Shown: piece after piece, positions 18,771 through 27,888 of the stretch
Layout: each line of letters starts with the position of its first letter
How positions within the stretch are numbered: position 1 is the stretch's first letter
Assembly (NCBI RefSeq): GCF_026001925.1
Contig: NZ_AP021870.1
Span: 496,001-560,000 of the forward strand
DNA length: 64,000 bases
Source of the DNA: Vibrio gangliei
GTDB lineage: Bacteria > Pseudomonadota > Gammaproteobacteria > Enterobacterales > Vibrionaceae
Direction of reading: 5' to 3'
Position numbers and translations under genes: made by a program
Notes under the pieces: generated by a model
Told to the model about the DNA's origin: nothing
Database searches by the model: none
What the model saw: the letters and a program-made list of their open reading frames with translations, nothing else

Positions 18771-20201
18771 CTAAATTGCCGGTTGAGGAATCGCTTTTAA
18801 GCTATCCTTTGGTGAAGTAACGGTTTTATAAACGTTGTAGGCCATTAGTAACATGCCTGACACAATGATTACGCCACCAATAAAGCGAACTAAATAGAAT
18901 GGATGAGACGCCTCAACACTTTCAACGAAGCTATAAGTTAAGGTGCCGTCTGCATTAACTGCACGCCACATCAAACCTTGCATTACACCTGAAATCCACA
19001 TCGCAACGATGTATAAAACCGTACCAATTGTGGCTAACCAGAAATGCACATTGATCAACTTAACTGAGTACATGCGCTCTTGACCAAATAGTTTAGGGAT
19101 CAAATGGTACATCGAGCCGATAGTTACCATTGCAACCCAACCTAATGCGCCTGAATGTACGTGACCAATGGTCCAATCGGTATAGTGAGAAAGGGCATTT
19201 ACCGTTTTAATTGCCATCATCGGGCCTTCAAATGTAGACATACCGTAGAAAGACAAAGAAACAATTAAGAAACGTAGGATAGGGTCATAACGAAGTTTAT
19301 GCCAAGCACCAGATAGGGTCATGATACCGTTAATCATACCGCCCCAAGAAGGTACGAATAAGATCACTGACATCACCATACCTAATGACTGGGTCCAGTC
19401 TGGTAGTGCGGTATAGTGCAAGTGGTGAGGACCTGCCCAAATATACAGTGAAATTAAACCCCAGAAATGCACAATTGAAAGACGGTAAGAATAAACTGGA
19501 CGCTCAGCTTGCTTTGGTACGAAATAGTACATCATCCCTAAGAAGCCAGCTGTAAGTAAGAAACCAACCGCATTATGTCCATACCACCACTGAATCATGG
19601 CATCGACCGCACCTGAATAAATCGAGTATGACTTACCAAATGACACAGGGATTGCCATACTATTCACGATGTGTAGCACTGCAACGGTTAAAATAAATCC
19701 ACCGAAGAACCAGTTTGCCACATAAATATGTGAGGTTTTTCGTTTAATTAAAGTGCCAAAGAAAACGATCGCATACGCAACCCAAACGATAGCGATAGCC
19801 ACATCAATAGGCCACTCTAGTTCGGCGTATTCTTTACTGGTGGTATAGCCCAAAGGTAGTGAGATTACTGCGGACAAAATGATCGCCTGCCAACCCCAAA
19901 AAGTGAACGGTACTAATAAACCACCAAATAAACGCGTCTTACACGTTCTTTGGACCACGTAGTACGAAGATGCAAATAGGGCACTTGTACCAAACGCAAA
20001 AATAACGGCATTAGTATGCAAAGGACGTAAACGACTATACGTCAACCACGGCGTATCAAAGTTTAGCTGTGGCCAAACTAATTGAGCTGCGATTAAAACT
20101 CCCACGCTCATCCCAACAATGCCCCATAAAATTGTCACCAAGGCAAATTGACGGACTACCGTGTAGTTATAATTATGCTCAAGCTGATGTTCTTGGCTCA
20201 T
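18771..20201 (-). CDS. ccoN: cbb3 cytochrome oxidase catalytic subunit I CcoN
   Basis: This is the heme-copper catalytic subunit that reduces O2 to water at low oxygen while pumping protons. The protein is 476 aa with about twelve membrane helices. Conserved His are visible in [39 protein letters not shown] and [18 protein letters not shown] chose the ATG at 20201, preceded by GGAAG at 8 bp, over a TTG at 20216. No clear FNR box is seen upstream, although FNR control is usual for this operon. Confidence 0.97.
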   Translation of the reverse strand: MSQEHQLEHNYNYTVVRQFALVTILWGIVGMSVGVLIAAQLVWPQLNFDTPWLTYSRLRPLHTNAVIFAFGTSALFASSYYVVQRTCKTRLFGGLLVPFTFWGWQAIILSAVISLPLGYTTSKEYAELEWPIDVAIAIVWVAYAIVFFGTLIKRKTSHIYVANWFFGGFILTVAVLHIVNSMAIPVSFGKSYSIYSGAVDAMIQWWYGHNAVGFLLTAGFLGMMYYFVPKQAERPVYSYRLSIVHFWGLISLYIWAGPHHLHYTALPDWTQSLGMVMSVILFVPSWGGMINGIMTLSGAWHKLRYDPILRFLIVSLSFYGMSTFEGPMMAIKTVNALSHYTDWTIGHVHSGALGWVAMVTIGSMYHLIPKLFGQERMYSVKLINVHFWLATIGTVLYIVAMWISGVMQGLMWRAVNADGTLTYSFVESVEASHPFYLVRFIGGVIIVSGMLLMAYNVYKTVTSPKDSLKAIPQPAI

Positions 20202-20240
20202 CTTGAATGCTTCCAATCTTTATAATTAACTACATAGCAT

Positions 20241-20259
20241 CAACACTGGATTAGTGTTG
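20241..20259. promoter_or_regulatory. Inverted repeat upstream of ccoN
   Basis: CAACACT and AGTGTTG form a perfect 7-bp dyad around GGATT, about 40 bp before the ccoN start. It could be an operator or part of the 5' leader. It is not an FNR-type site. Confidence 0.3.
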
Positions 20260-20434
20260 TAATGTCACCCAAACACACGTTATCTTCCAAAGACTCAGTA
20301 GTACAATGGTTTTCGTAGTAACAATGGTTTTAAGTAAAAGTAACATTTTCGTTGCTTACTATACCTGACAAGCCAAACGGTTATACAGGTCAGATCGTAA
20401 AACTTTGAAGTAAGTTGCATAGGACAAAAGCACA

Positions 20435-20848
20435 ATGGCGGCAGAGAAACTCACCAAAGCAAGGCTTGTACAAATTATCATCATTTTCAGCGTGTTAGTA
20501 ACAGCATTTACATGGCGAACAATCGAGCATAAACAGCCAAGTAATAGTGATAATTCATGTCAGATTAATCAGCATTGTGAACTAAATATTGCACCTTTGT
20601 ATGCAAAGTTGGTGGTAGAAAAAGTGAGTAAAGATAACCTCACTATTCAATTACAACCGATTGATCTTGAAGAGAAATCATCAGAATCAACCTTGAGCTT
20701 AAAATCCTTATCTGACGAGAATAAAATTCTCCCAGTTGATACTAATAAGTGGCAGGTAACTCTAAGTCCAAATCAACCGAAATCTAACTGGTCAGTTATC
20801 TCAAACGGTAAAGAGATCTACAAATTTGAACTTAATCATTTAGACTAG
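20435..20848 (+). CDS. Conserved hypothetical membrane-anchored protein
   Basis: The 137-aa protein is divergent from ccoN. One N-terminal membrane helix (LVQIIIIFSVLVTAFTW) is followed by a soluble, probably periplasmic domain with a Cys pair (SCQINQHC) that could be a disulfide. I do not recognise a domain. A similarly placed small protein upstream of ccoN occurs in V. cholerae as I recall, so a link to the oxidase is possible but unproven. Confidence 0.7.
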   Translation: MAAEKLTKARLVQIIIIFSVLVTAFTWRTIEHKQPSNSDNSCQINQHCELNIAPLYAKLVVEKVSKDNLTIQLQPIDLEEKSSESTLSLKSLSDENKILPVDTNKWQVTLSPNQPKSNWSVISNGKEIYKFELNHLD

Positions 20849-20966
20849 ATGAGCAATAAGTTTATTTGTTGCTAAATGTAAAAACTGAATACCATTATGA
20901 CTATTTAATGGATGAGGTAGGTATGTGGAATTGATAAAACGAACCACATAATTTAACATAACACAC

Positions 20967-20980
20967 ATAATGCGCATTAT
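20967..20980. promoter_or_regulatory. 14-bp perfect palindrome
   Basis: ATAATGCGCATTAT is self-complementary over 14 bp, in the non-coding DNA between two converging small genes (20848 and 21083). It looks like an operator but lies at gene 3' ends. Confidence 0.25.
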
Positions 20981-21082
20981 TATTGTAAGCCCAATGTATG
21001 AAAGTCTGATTTAAAAAACTTTAAACTACAACCTTAAATCAGTATTTGTCTATGATAATCAGATTGAGTTTGATGATCTTTA

Positions 21083-21412
21083 CTATCGAACTGTTACGGT
21101 CAGTCTCAGCATCTTTTCTGGGACATCATACTTAATAATCTTATTTTTATATTGACTCAGTGCACTACGAGTAAGACGACAAATTTTGTTATCACCCGTT
21201 GTACGGTAACGCTTTAACTTTGCATCCGTGGCATTAAGATGAATCATTGTTAACATCACACGGCATTCACCAGTCTTGATATCTACGCGGCTAAGTTCTT
21301 TATAAATTTTCTTTTTATAATACTTAGCTACAGCATACCTTTGGCTATCATCAGCCGCACTTGTGAAACTCACGACAAAAACCAAGACAAATAAAACCAG
21401 CCGCTTATTCAT
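21083..21412 (-). CDS. Exported protein resembling a free-standing TolA domain III
   Basis: The 109-aa protein has a cleavable signal peptide (MNKRLVLFVLVFVVSFTSAA) and a mature part of about 89 residues. The pattern YA..Y...I...LSR...GECRV.L.M.HL...........GD..ICR...SAL matches the C-terminal domain of TolA, including the two Cys (50 and 78) that form its disulfide. Full-length TolA has a membrane anchor and a long helical domain, both absent here. The RBS AGGAGG lies 7 bp upstream. It may bind TolB, porins, colicins or phage coat proteins as TolA-III does, or act as a decoy; this is inference. Confidence 0.7.
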   Translation of the reverse strand: MNKRLVLFVLVFVVSFTSAADDSQRYAVAKYYKKKIYKELSRVDIKTGECRVMLTMIHLNATDAKLKRYRTTGDNKICRLTRSALSQYKNKIIKYDVPEKMLRLTVTVR

Positions 21413-21648
21413 TAAATAGAACCTCCTAATCAGTAAATGTGCACTATTAAGGGCTTTTTATGATTGGGCGAGCAACATCAATTCAAAAGCAGTGTTAACC
21501 TCTGAATTAAGAACCGTATTTCATCCTTGCTTTGGGGTTTCGACGAAAATCACTCGGTTCTACGGATCTGTTACAGAGATAATTTGATGGAACTTCTATT
21601 TCAATTAATTATCTTATTGCTTTAATAGAAAAATATACTGGGATTTTT

Positions 21649-22410
21649 ATGAAAAAAACACTTTTAACCATTGCACTAAGTGCATCAGCAGGCCACGCCT
21701 TTGCGGGTGACAATGTCACGTTCACACTAGAGCAAGAGGCCCAAATTGGCGAAATTGCAGCCCAGTACCTAGTTGAGCACCCAGAGTTTTTAATCAAAGC
21801 AAGCCAGAAGCTCCAAGAAAAACAATTACAAGAACAAGCTAATGCTCAAAAAGCGGCAGTTATTGCGAATCAAAATGCATTACTAAATGATAAAGCAACA
21901 CCCTATACCGGCCCTAAAGATGCCAAAGTTAATGTAATCGAATTTTTCGACTATCAATGTATATATTGCTATCGTATCTCTTCAACTATTGAGTCACTTC
22001 AAAAACAATACCCTAACGTTCGCTTTATTTTTAAGGAGACACCAATTTTTGGTAGCCGCTGGGAACCATCTAAATATGCAGCACAAATAGGTATAGAAAC
22101 CTTTGCTCAAAAAGGCTCTAAAGGCTATGAGCAATATCATAATGGTGTATACGCATCAGGCTTGAACGAAGGAAAGTTAACGAAAGAAGTCGTTGAGTCA
22201 CAAGCGAAAAAAGCCGGTGTCGATTTGAGTAAATTCAAACCGACAGAAAACTATCAACATAACCTACAACTATTCTCTCAGCTCGGGTTTAAAGGCACGC
22301 CAGCTTTAGTCGTCATGCCAACTCAAGGTGCTAATACTAACAATACATACGTCATTAACGGTGCCGATGTTGCTAGCCTAACTAATGCCATCAAAACGTT
22401 GTCTAAATAG
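21649..22410 (+). CDS. DsbA-family periplasmic thiol-disulfide oxidoreductase
   Basis: The 253-aa protein has a signal peptide (MKKTLLTIALSASAGHAFA), an N-terminal helical segment of about 60 residues with an oligomerisation-type coiled coil (KLQEKQLQEQANAQKA), and a DsbA-like thioredoxin domain. The active site is CIYC (104-107) and a cis-Pro is in GFKGTPALVV. The N-terminal extension resembles Com1/ScsC-like proteins, which can be disulfide isomerases. It is monocistronic, with a terminator. It may be an oxidase or an isomerase; the sequence does not decide. Confidence 0.85.
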   Translation: MKKTLLTIALSASAGHAFAGDNVTFTLEQEAQIGEIAAQYLVEHPEFLIKASQKLQEKQLQEQANAQKAAVIANQNALLNDKATPYTGPKDAKVNVIEFFDYQCIYCYRISSTIESLQKQYPNVRFIFKETPIFGSRWEPSKYAAQIGIETFAQKGSKGYEQYHNGVYASGLNEGKLTKEVVESQAKKAGVDLSKFKPTENYQHNLQLFSQLGFKGTPALVVMPTQGANTNNTYVINGADVASLTNAIKTLSK

Positions 22411-22435
22411 CGCCCTATCTAGTTTTTTTTTATTT

Positions 22436-22462
22436 ATAGCTACCACTCGGTGGCTATTTTTT
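22436..22462 (+). terminator. Terminator after the DsbA-family gene
   Basis: TAGCTACC and GGTGGCTA form a stem followed by TTTTTT, 25 bp past the stop codon. Confidence 0.7.
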
Positions 22463-22748
22463 CGAACTGATTATGTGACAGCGTAACCTACTTAAGAGCT
22501 TGCATATACAAATAAATAGCGCAAGACAACGCTGTAATAAAACTACACACCGAAATTTTTAGATAATTTAAGGCTGTCATTTCACTTCATTTTGTTGATA
22601 AGTTGTGTGTATCTTTTTTTTGCATTGCTTAACATTCAGCCCCTCCCACTCAACCACAGTATAAGTGATTGATTCCAGTTGCTTATATCTCAATGTTACA
22701 TTTATCCAGTTTGTTACCGTGCCTTTCTTTTTAGATGATATTTTGAGC
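22463..22748. other. Intergenic region with no recognisable gene
   Basis: This is AT-rich DNA between the dsbA-like and maoP terminators. ACACAC (near 22544) and GTGTGT (near 22605) bracket about 60 bases and are followed by a run of T, so a small RNA is conceivable. I see no ORF with a ribosome site. Confidence 0.2.
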
Positions 22749-22749
22749 A

Positions 22750-22779
22750 AAAAAAAAGCCCGTCACTATGACGGGCTTC
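22750..22779 (-). terminator. Terminator after maoP
   Basis: AAGCCCGTCA and TGACGGGCTT form a 10-bp perfect stem followed on the minus strand by nine T residues, 18 bp past the maoP stop. Confidence 0.9.
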
Positions 22780-22796
22780 GGGTAATCCAAGAAATA

Positions 22797-23144
22797 TTAA
22801 TCTTCTAAAAGAAGATCATCTGAGTCGGAATCATCATCTTCATAAGATGAAGCACCAGATTTGACAGTACTGCATAATGTATAAGTTCGTTTTCTTTGCG
22901 TCTTGCTCAAATATTTTTTCCAACACTGGGCATATTTACTCACGATACCCTCTCCTCCTTCTTGAAAGGCGGCGATGAAGTTTGATTCATCTTCATCTTC
23001 AGGTGTGATTTTGCCTTCAAAAAGCGCCTGCATTGTCTTGCCGTAATTCTCAAGTACTTGTGCTTCGTTAATAGTAAATTCACCAGAACGGTTAAAACCG
23101 CGGGCGAAGTGTTTATTATCAAAAAACTTTCCTAGATTTCTCAT
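22797..23144 (-). CDS. maoP: MaoP (DUF413) chromosome macrodomain organiser homologue
   Basis: The 115-aa protein shares the E. coli MaoP/YifE pattern: FDNKHFARGFNRSGEFTI.EAQ.LE..G, then a basic segment SKTQRKRTYTLCS and an acidic Asp/Ser tail. In E. coli MaoP acts with the site maoS to organise the Ori macrodomain. It is divergent from hdfR, the same pairing as in E. coli, with 173 bp between. A maoS-like site would be expected there, but I cannot identify it by eye. Confidence 0.88.
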   Translation of the reverse strand: MRNLGKFFDNKHFARGFNRSGEFTINEAQVLENYGKTMQALFEGKITPEDEDESNFIAAFQEGGEGIVSKYAQCWKKYLSKTQRKRTYTLCSTVKSGASSYEDDDSDSDDLLLED

Positions 23145-23317
23145 GTTTCAACTCTTTCAATGTGTTACTTGTATTTCTGGGAAAATAGGTGTTTATTGTC
23201 TCTCTGTACAACAAAAGATTTTGTTTATTTTAATAAAAACTTTTTATCATTTTAGAGTATGATTACATTCATCTTAGTCAAAGAATGAAAACAATATCAA
23301 CTCATTTGAGGTGAACT

Positions 23318-24181
23318 TTGGATACTGAACTATTAAGGACATTTTTGGAAGTTGGCAAGACTCGTCACTTTGGGCGTGCAGCGGAAAGTTTATACCTAAC
23401 GCAGTCAGCAGTTAGCTTTCGTATCAGACAGTTAGAATCTCAACTGGGCAGCCCTCTATTCTCTCGACAACGTGGTAATGTTCATCTCACACCAGCCGGA
23501 GAACGCTTACTTCCTTATGCGGAATCTATTCTTCAGACTTGGGGCCGCGCTCGTCAAGATGTTTCTCTTAGCGAAAATTACATGGAACAAATTGCACTTG
23601 GTGCATCATCGAGTGTTTGGGAGCTAAGTGGCATTTCCGAGTGGATTAATGCCAGCCACCAAACTCTGCCTGAAATTGCTTTTCGTATGGAGTCTGTCAG
23701 CCGGCAAGACATCGTACGTGCTTTATTAGAAAAAAGCATCGATCTTGCAATTTTAGGCGATCCACCAAAGGTTGAAGGCTTTAAGCTAAAACAAGTGGCT
23801 AATTTTGAGTTTAAATTGATCGCGACTCAACCAGGTATCAGTTTTCGGGAGCTAGCGGCAATCCCACTTGCTTACCTAGATTGGAGTACTCGTTTTTCCA
23901 TTGAGCACGCTCGAATCACCGAATTACAGCGCACACCTTTACTTCACGCTTCATCAAGTAACGTAGTCGTGAACTTCTTATCTCACAATACGGGAATGGC
24001 TTATCTACCTGAGCCAGTAGTTTCTCAACACATTGATTCTGGTAAGTTATTTTTAGTCGACGATGCCCCTGTTATGGAGCAATCACTTTACTTATGTTGG
24101 AATGAAGACAACGAAAAAATCGATAGTATTAATCAGTTAGCCTCTGTTCCTTTTGAGCTCAGTACCGCATCTGACGATTAA
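23318..24181 (+). CDS. hdfR: LysR-family regulator HdfR
   Basis: The 287-aa LysR regulator begins MDTELLRTFLEVGKTRHFGRA, nearly identical to E. coli HdfR, with the winged-helix HTH in residues 1-60 (YLTQSAVSFRIRQLE). The C-terminal effector domain (about 90-285) is more diverged. In E. coli HdfR represses flhDC. The ligand is unknown. Divergence from maoP supports the assignment. Confidence 0.88.
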   Translation: MDTELLRTFLEVGKTRHFGRAAESLYLTQSAVSFRIRQLESQLGSPLFSRQRGNVHLTPAGERLLPYAESILQTWGRARQDVSLSENYMEQIALGASSSVWELSGISEWINASHQTLPEIAFRMESVSRQDIVRALLEKSIDLAILGDPPKVEGFKLKQVANFEFKLIATQPGISFRELAAIPLAYLDWSTRFSIEHARITELQRTPLLHASSSNVVVNFLSHNTGMAYLPEPVVSQHIDSGKLFLVDDAPVMEQSLYLCWNEDNEKIDSINQLASVPFELSTASDD

Positions 24182-24282
24182 AAACTTTAATCCTTACATA
24201 AAAAAATCTTCGTTTTACTGTCACATTGTTATTACATAATCTTGGTCTTGTCTCATAACAATTAAGACGTTTGGATAGGAAA

Positions 24283-24459
24283 ATGAGTAACTGGGATAAG
24301 TGGTTAAAGAATGATAACTCTCGTTTGTCTGGTAAAAAACACAGACGAGATTTCGATGATTATGATGGCGAGTTGATTGAAAAAAGCAAATCAAAACGCA
24401 AGTCTCATAGAGACAAACATCATCCACGATCTGAGGATTTTGAAGACCGTTTGTACTAA
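24283..24459 (+). CDS. Small, highly charged conserved hypothetical protein
   Basis: The 58-aa protein is hydrophilic, rich in Lys, Arg, Asp and His, with no hydrophobic segment (begins MSNWDKWLKNDN, ends EDFEDRLY). The ATG at 24283 has AGGA close upstream; a TTG at 24271 is possible. A terminator follows 10 bp after the stop, which supports a real transcript unit. I do not recognise the family; nucleic-acid binding is plausible from composition alone. Confidence 0.6.
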   Translation: MSNWDKWLKNDNSRLSGKKHRRDFDDYDGELIEKSKSKRKSHRDKHHPRSEDFEDRLY

Positions 24460-24469
24460 TACCAAGATT

Positions 24470-24492
24470 GAGGGCTTAACTGCCCTCTTTTT
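24470..24492 (+). terminator. Terminator after the 58-aa protein gene
   Basis: GAGGGC and GCCCTC form a 6-bp GC-rich stem with a 6-base loop, followed by TTTTT. Confidence 0.75.
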
Positions 24493-24536
24493 GTAACGAA
24501 TATGTTTAGTTATAGTGCTTTAGTGTAAGAAAACAA

Positions 24537-24556
24537 AAGCCTCTAGTCCGAGGCTT
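24537..24556 (-). terminator. Terminator overlapping the yoaH stop codon
   Basis: AAGCCTC and GAGGCTT form a stem whose loop contains the yoaH TAG; the minus strand continues TTGTTTTC. Confidence 0.65.
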
Positions 24557-24698
24557 GTTCATTTTTTTCTTTTCGAATTTTCTCTGCCACAATTTTTATC
24601 GCTTCAGCAGTGCTGATGCCTTGTTGCATCAACTTTTGGATTTCTTCTACCGCTTCTTGCTGTTCAGCATGCGACAGAGTGGGTAAATCATCAAACAT
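24543..24698 (-). CDS. yoaH: YoaH family (UPF0181) small protein
   Basis: This 51-aa protein begins [18 protein letters not shown] and continues with [23 protein letters not shown], which matches E. coli YoaH closely. It is predicted to be all-helical and cytosolic, with no established function. Too short for many gene callers, it lies 14 bp after the stop of the DUF2861 gene in the same direction, so it may share that transcript. Confidence 0.85.
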   Translation of the reverse strand: MFDDLPTLSHAEQQEAVEEIQKLMQQGISTAEAIKIVAEKIRKEKNEQASD

Positions 24699-24712
24699 AT
24701 TTTTCTCATTAT

Positions 24713-25573
24713 CTAATCTGAAATATCATAAGCTTTATTTAATATTTGCTTATCTTCAATCGTTATTTCTCCTTGCCAGCGCTTGTGTGTAATAGATACA
24801 CCCAATAGATACCGGCTTGAAGGTAATTTAGTTGCTGGAACCACGTTTGGATAATCAGACTCATAGCTTTGATTCCATACTTCTTTATAGGCACCATCGA
24901 CATTGCCATATAAGGCAACATCCATAACAGGCAATGGACAAAATCGATTTAACAGCGCAGTCTTCTCAACAACCCATGAATCCTTTGAGCTCCAACGAAC
25001 TGTTTGTCGATGATTAGGATGCGCCAGCAAAATCCAACTTTCCCACGCTTGGCCACCATCGGTCGTAATTTTGATCTTATACAGCCCACTTTCAAGCTGT
25101 GAATTCAAATCTACGCGTTGACTATATTCCCAAACACTATCATCACCGTTGGATATCGTGTTTGTGCTTGCCATCAATATATGATCAGGCCATTTAATAA
25201 ACTCAAATTGAGTGAGTTCAGTTTCAGCTTGGGCATCTATTTTGAGGCGATAATTGACTCTACCAGGGCTTTGAATGACCTGTCGCTGTATTGACAACTT
25301 ACTTAGCCAATCAGGCAGTTTTGTACTGTCAAATGAACGCCCGCAATCCTTATCCAAGGATTTGAGTAACAACTGATCAAGATGAGTTTTGATATGAGCT
25401 TCGGGTTCTTTTTGCCAAACCTGAACCATAGAATCAAAGCTTTGTCTTAATTGGCCTTCTAGTAGAAATTTATGTGCATTAGTCAAAGCTGTCTGTTCAT
25501 AGAACCAATTGTTCGCCGCCCAAGAAGGAGCAGCGAACAGTGACGCGGTAACTAAAATAATTTTAAATTTCAA
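24713..25573 (-). CDS. DUF2861 family periplasmic protein downstream of vxrB
   Basis: The 286-aa protein has a signal peptide ([16 protein letters not shown]) and a soluble, beta-rich domain with no motif I recognise. It resembles the Vibrio DUF2861 proteins encoded in the vxr (wig) locus. It starts 24 bp after vxrB and is probably co-transcribed with vxrAB. In V. cholerae vxrAB is followed by vxrC, vxrD and vxrE; only one such gene is present here. Confidence 0.7.
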   Translation of the reverse strand: MKFKIILVTASLFAAPSWAANNWFYEQTALTNAHKFLLEGQLRQSFDSMVQVWQKEPEAHIKTHLDQLLLKSLDKDCGRSFDSTKLPDWLSKLSIQRQVIQSPGRVNYRLKIDAQAETELTQFEFIKWPDHILMASTNTISNGDDSVWEYSQRVDLNSQLESGLYKIKITTDGGQAWESWILLAHPNHRQTVRWSSKDSWVVEKTALLNRFCPLPVMDVALYGNVDGAYKEVWNQSYESDYPNVVPATKLPSSRYLLGVSITHKRWQGEITIEDKQILNKAYDISD

Positions 25574-25597
25574 AAGTAATTAGCTCTCAGTACGTTA

Positions 25598-26254
25598 TCA
25601 GGCTTTCATTTTGTAGCCGACACCACGCAGAGTTTCAATCTTGATCGTTGGAATTTTTTGTCTCAACTGCAAAATATGAGTATCTACTGTTCTCGTCGTT
25701 GGGAAATGATTATAGCCCCAAACGTGATCAAGTAACTCATCACGCGTAAATACACGCCCAAGATTGCTGGCTAAGAAAACCAACAGGTCAAACTCGGTAC
25801 GAGTCATAACAATCACATCATCATGGTATTTCACTTCGCGTGTGGTTTTATCAATCGATATATCACCCACAATAATGCTATTTCCATCTTCTTCCGCATC
25901 TGGCGTACGTAGTTGCGCACGAATACGGGCGAATAATTCTGCTTCAGCAAATGGCTTAGTCAAATAATCATTTGCACCAGCATCTAGTCCCGAAACTTTA
26001 TCTTTTACTGATACCAATGCAGTTAATAAAATGACTGGTACCGATTTGATATTTCTCCATTCATTTAAAAATGTTACCGAATCGCCATCAGGTAATTGTC
26101 GGTCGAGAATAACTAAGTCCGCTTTACCCCATACGGCTGCAACATCAGCTGCACGTTCAACATGCAAACACTCATAACCAGCTTGCTCTAGGCTCACAAG
26201 TAAACCATCAGCAAGATTGCGATCATCTTCAACGAGTAGCAGTGTCTGTTTCAC
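25598..26254 (-). CDS. vxrB: Response regulator VxrB (WigR), OmpR/PhoB type
   Basis: The receiver domain has an acidic pair (EDD), phospho-acceptor Asp51 in VILDRQLPDG and Lys100 in YLTKPF, followed by a winged-helix output domain (TRTEFDLLVFLASNLGRVFTRDELLDHVWGY...TVDTHILQLRQKI). I chose a GTG start at 26254 because GGAGA lies 7 bp upstream and the protein then begins MKQTLLLVEDD; an in-frame ATG at 26290 would add 12 unlikely residues. It overlaps vxrA by 26 bp, implying coupled translation. In V. cholerae this regulator controls type VI secretion, cell-wall synthesis and biofilm genes. Confidence 0.85.
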   Translation of the reverse strand: MKQTLLLVEDDRNLADGLLVSLEQAGYECLHVERAADVAAVWGKADLVILDRQLPDGDSVTFLNEWRNIKSVPVILLTALVSVKDKVSGLDAGANDYLTKPFAEAELFARIRAQLRTPDAEEDGNSIIVGDISIDKTTREVKYHDDVIVMTRTEFDLLVFLASNLGRVFTRDELLDHVWGYNHFPTTRTVDTHILQLRQKIPTIKIETLRGVGYKMKA

Positions 26255-27674
26255 AGGGAATCTCCAATTTAAATGTTGTCGGTGGGCCACTCAAACTCAT
26301 TGTGCCACCCATTCGCGCCACCATTGATTCAACAATAGTTAAGCCAAGCCCTAATCCGCTTTTACTTACGAATGGTTTGCGCAATTTAGCCCAGTCCTTT
26401 TTAGTTAGTTGGCCTTGATCAATCACTTCAAGTACTAGCTTATTTGAATAAGTTGTTGCTTTTAACTTGACTGGATCAACACCATATTTACATGCATTCC
26501 TTACTAAATTATCGACACACGTCCCTAACCAGTAGATATTGACTTTGACAGCAAGATCTTGGTTAAGCTCAATATTAATATTGAACTCGCCTTGTGTGTA
26601 ACGATATTCCAACCATTCATCGACGGATGGAATCCATTCCGTTGCCAATGTTTGAGTATCTGATTGGAGGTAATCTTTGCTCGCTTCCGCTAATTGTCTT
26701 AATCGTCTTGTATCTTCACATAGACGTCTAAATTCATCATATACACTATCAGGTAAATGTTCGAATTCTCTACGAAAACCTTCTACTGTCAGTGATAAAC
26801 TTGCAATTGGTGTTCTTAATTCGTGAGTAAGAATTTGTAACACCAACATGCGGCTACGCAATTCTTTTCTTTTATTTAACCAGCGAGAATAGCCCCAAGC
26901 GAAAATAAGTATTACGTTTACAATACCCAGCGCTAAGATGCTATAGAATAATACATCTGAATTATTTTTAATGTCCCAGCATACATTGCCACTTTTGACA
27001 TAACAATGCTCACTTTGAGCGGCAGGCGTTGCAAGCAATTCAACGCTAGTTAACTTATTATCTAATGTTTTTTGATCAAACACATAATATTGTGTCCCAC
27101 GTCTAAGCCAAAACTCATTTCCCGCTATGATGGTTTCTGAACCAGAGATAAGCGCTGCAATCGAATCGTATGGCATGACTTGTAAACGACCGAGCAAGCT
27201 ATCAGGATCTGCCATTGGGCGTTCTTTAATATGCATAAATGGCAATAGCTGCTTATATTGCTCTGGATGGCTTTCCGCGTAACGTGCTGCATATGTCCCA
27301 CCGCCAGGATGGATAAGCCCCGAACGAATAAACCACTTGATTGGTAAATTTGTGCCTTTACACATAGCTCGTGAAAAGACTAATGGTTCCGTTACTGTAG
27401 GGCTTAATGGATACTTCCCTTTACAGGTCGTCGCTAAGGTATATAACCTTTGCATATCTTGCAGTGGATATTTGTCCGTTTGAGGAAGTAATGAGTCTGG
27501 TGATAAAAGGCTGGTTGGAAAATCAGTTTGAATAACACGGAGATCATAGGTTGCTATTGCTTTGGAATCTTCAAATGATTTTTTAAATTGATCGATACGC
27601 TCTGGCAATGTTGCAGCAGTCGCCGCACAAGCCACTAAGCTCATCGATAAGATAAAAAATCTTGTAAATTTCAA
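26229..27674 (-). CDS. vxrA: Sensor histidine kinase VxrA (WigK)
   Basis: The 481-aa protein has an exported N-terminus (signal to about residue 21), a periplasmic sensor of about 215 residues of the DUF3404 type with four or more Cys (84, 105, 224, 232), and a transmembrane helix at about 241-261. The dimerisation box has His284 in ILTHELRTPIASLSL. An ATPase domain follows (N box NLVRNACKYG, G box GLGLGLTIV). VxrA senses cell-wall damage in V. cholerae. It is divergent in role from, but co-oriented with, pntAB; a terminator after pntB separates them. Confidence 0.88.
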   Translation of the reverse strand: MKFTRFFILSMSLVACAATAATLPERIDQFKKSFEDSKAIATYDLRVIQTDFPTSLLSPDSLLPQTDKYPLQDMQRLYTLATTCKGKYPLSPTVTEPLVFSRAMCKGTNLPIKWFIRSGLIHPGGGTYAARYAESHPEQYKQLLPFMHIKERPMADPDSLLGRLQVMPYDSIAALISGSETIIAGNEFWLRRGTQYYVFDQKTLDNKLTSVELLATPAAQSEHCYVKSGNVCWDIKNNSDVLFYSILALGIVNVILIFAWGYSRWLNKRKELRSRMLVLQILTHELRTPIASLSLTVEGFRREFEHLPDSVYDEFRRLCEDTRRLRQLAEASKDYLQSDTQTLATEWIPSVDEWLEYRYTQGEFNINIELNQDLAVKVNIYWLGTCVDNLVRNACKYGVDPVKLKATTYSNKLVLEVIDQGQLTKKDWAKLRKPFVSKSGLGLGLTIVESMVARMGGTMSLSGPPTTFKLEIPCETDTATR

Positions 27675-27840
27675 AGGTTAACCATCCTAGTCATTCTATT
27701 TATGCAGCGTATCATACTACATTTATTTCAACTTAAATCCCCTCTTCATGTCATTTTTAAGTCATTATTAACGTTTGTGTAACTTTTACGCAAAGCGATT
27801 TGTTAAATAAGTCACGCTTTTCCAAATGTCAAAAATAAAA

Positions 27841-27868
27841 AAAACCAGCCATAAACATGACTGGTTTT
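27841..27868 (-). terminator. Terminator after pntB
   Basis: AAAACCAGCCAT and ATGACTGGTTTT form a 12-bp stem with one G-T pair; the minus strand continues TTTTATTTTTG. It lies 20 bp beyond the pntB stop. Confidence 0.8.
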
Positions 27869-27888
27869 TATTATTCTAACACTACAAA

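Noticed and set aside
20202..20434. FNR box before ccoN
   Set aside because: I looked for TTGAT-N4-ATCAA and near variants and found only half-sites.
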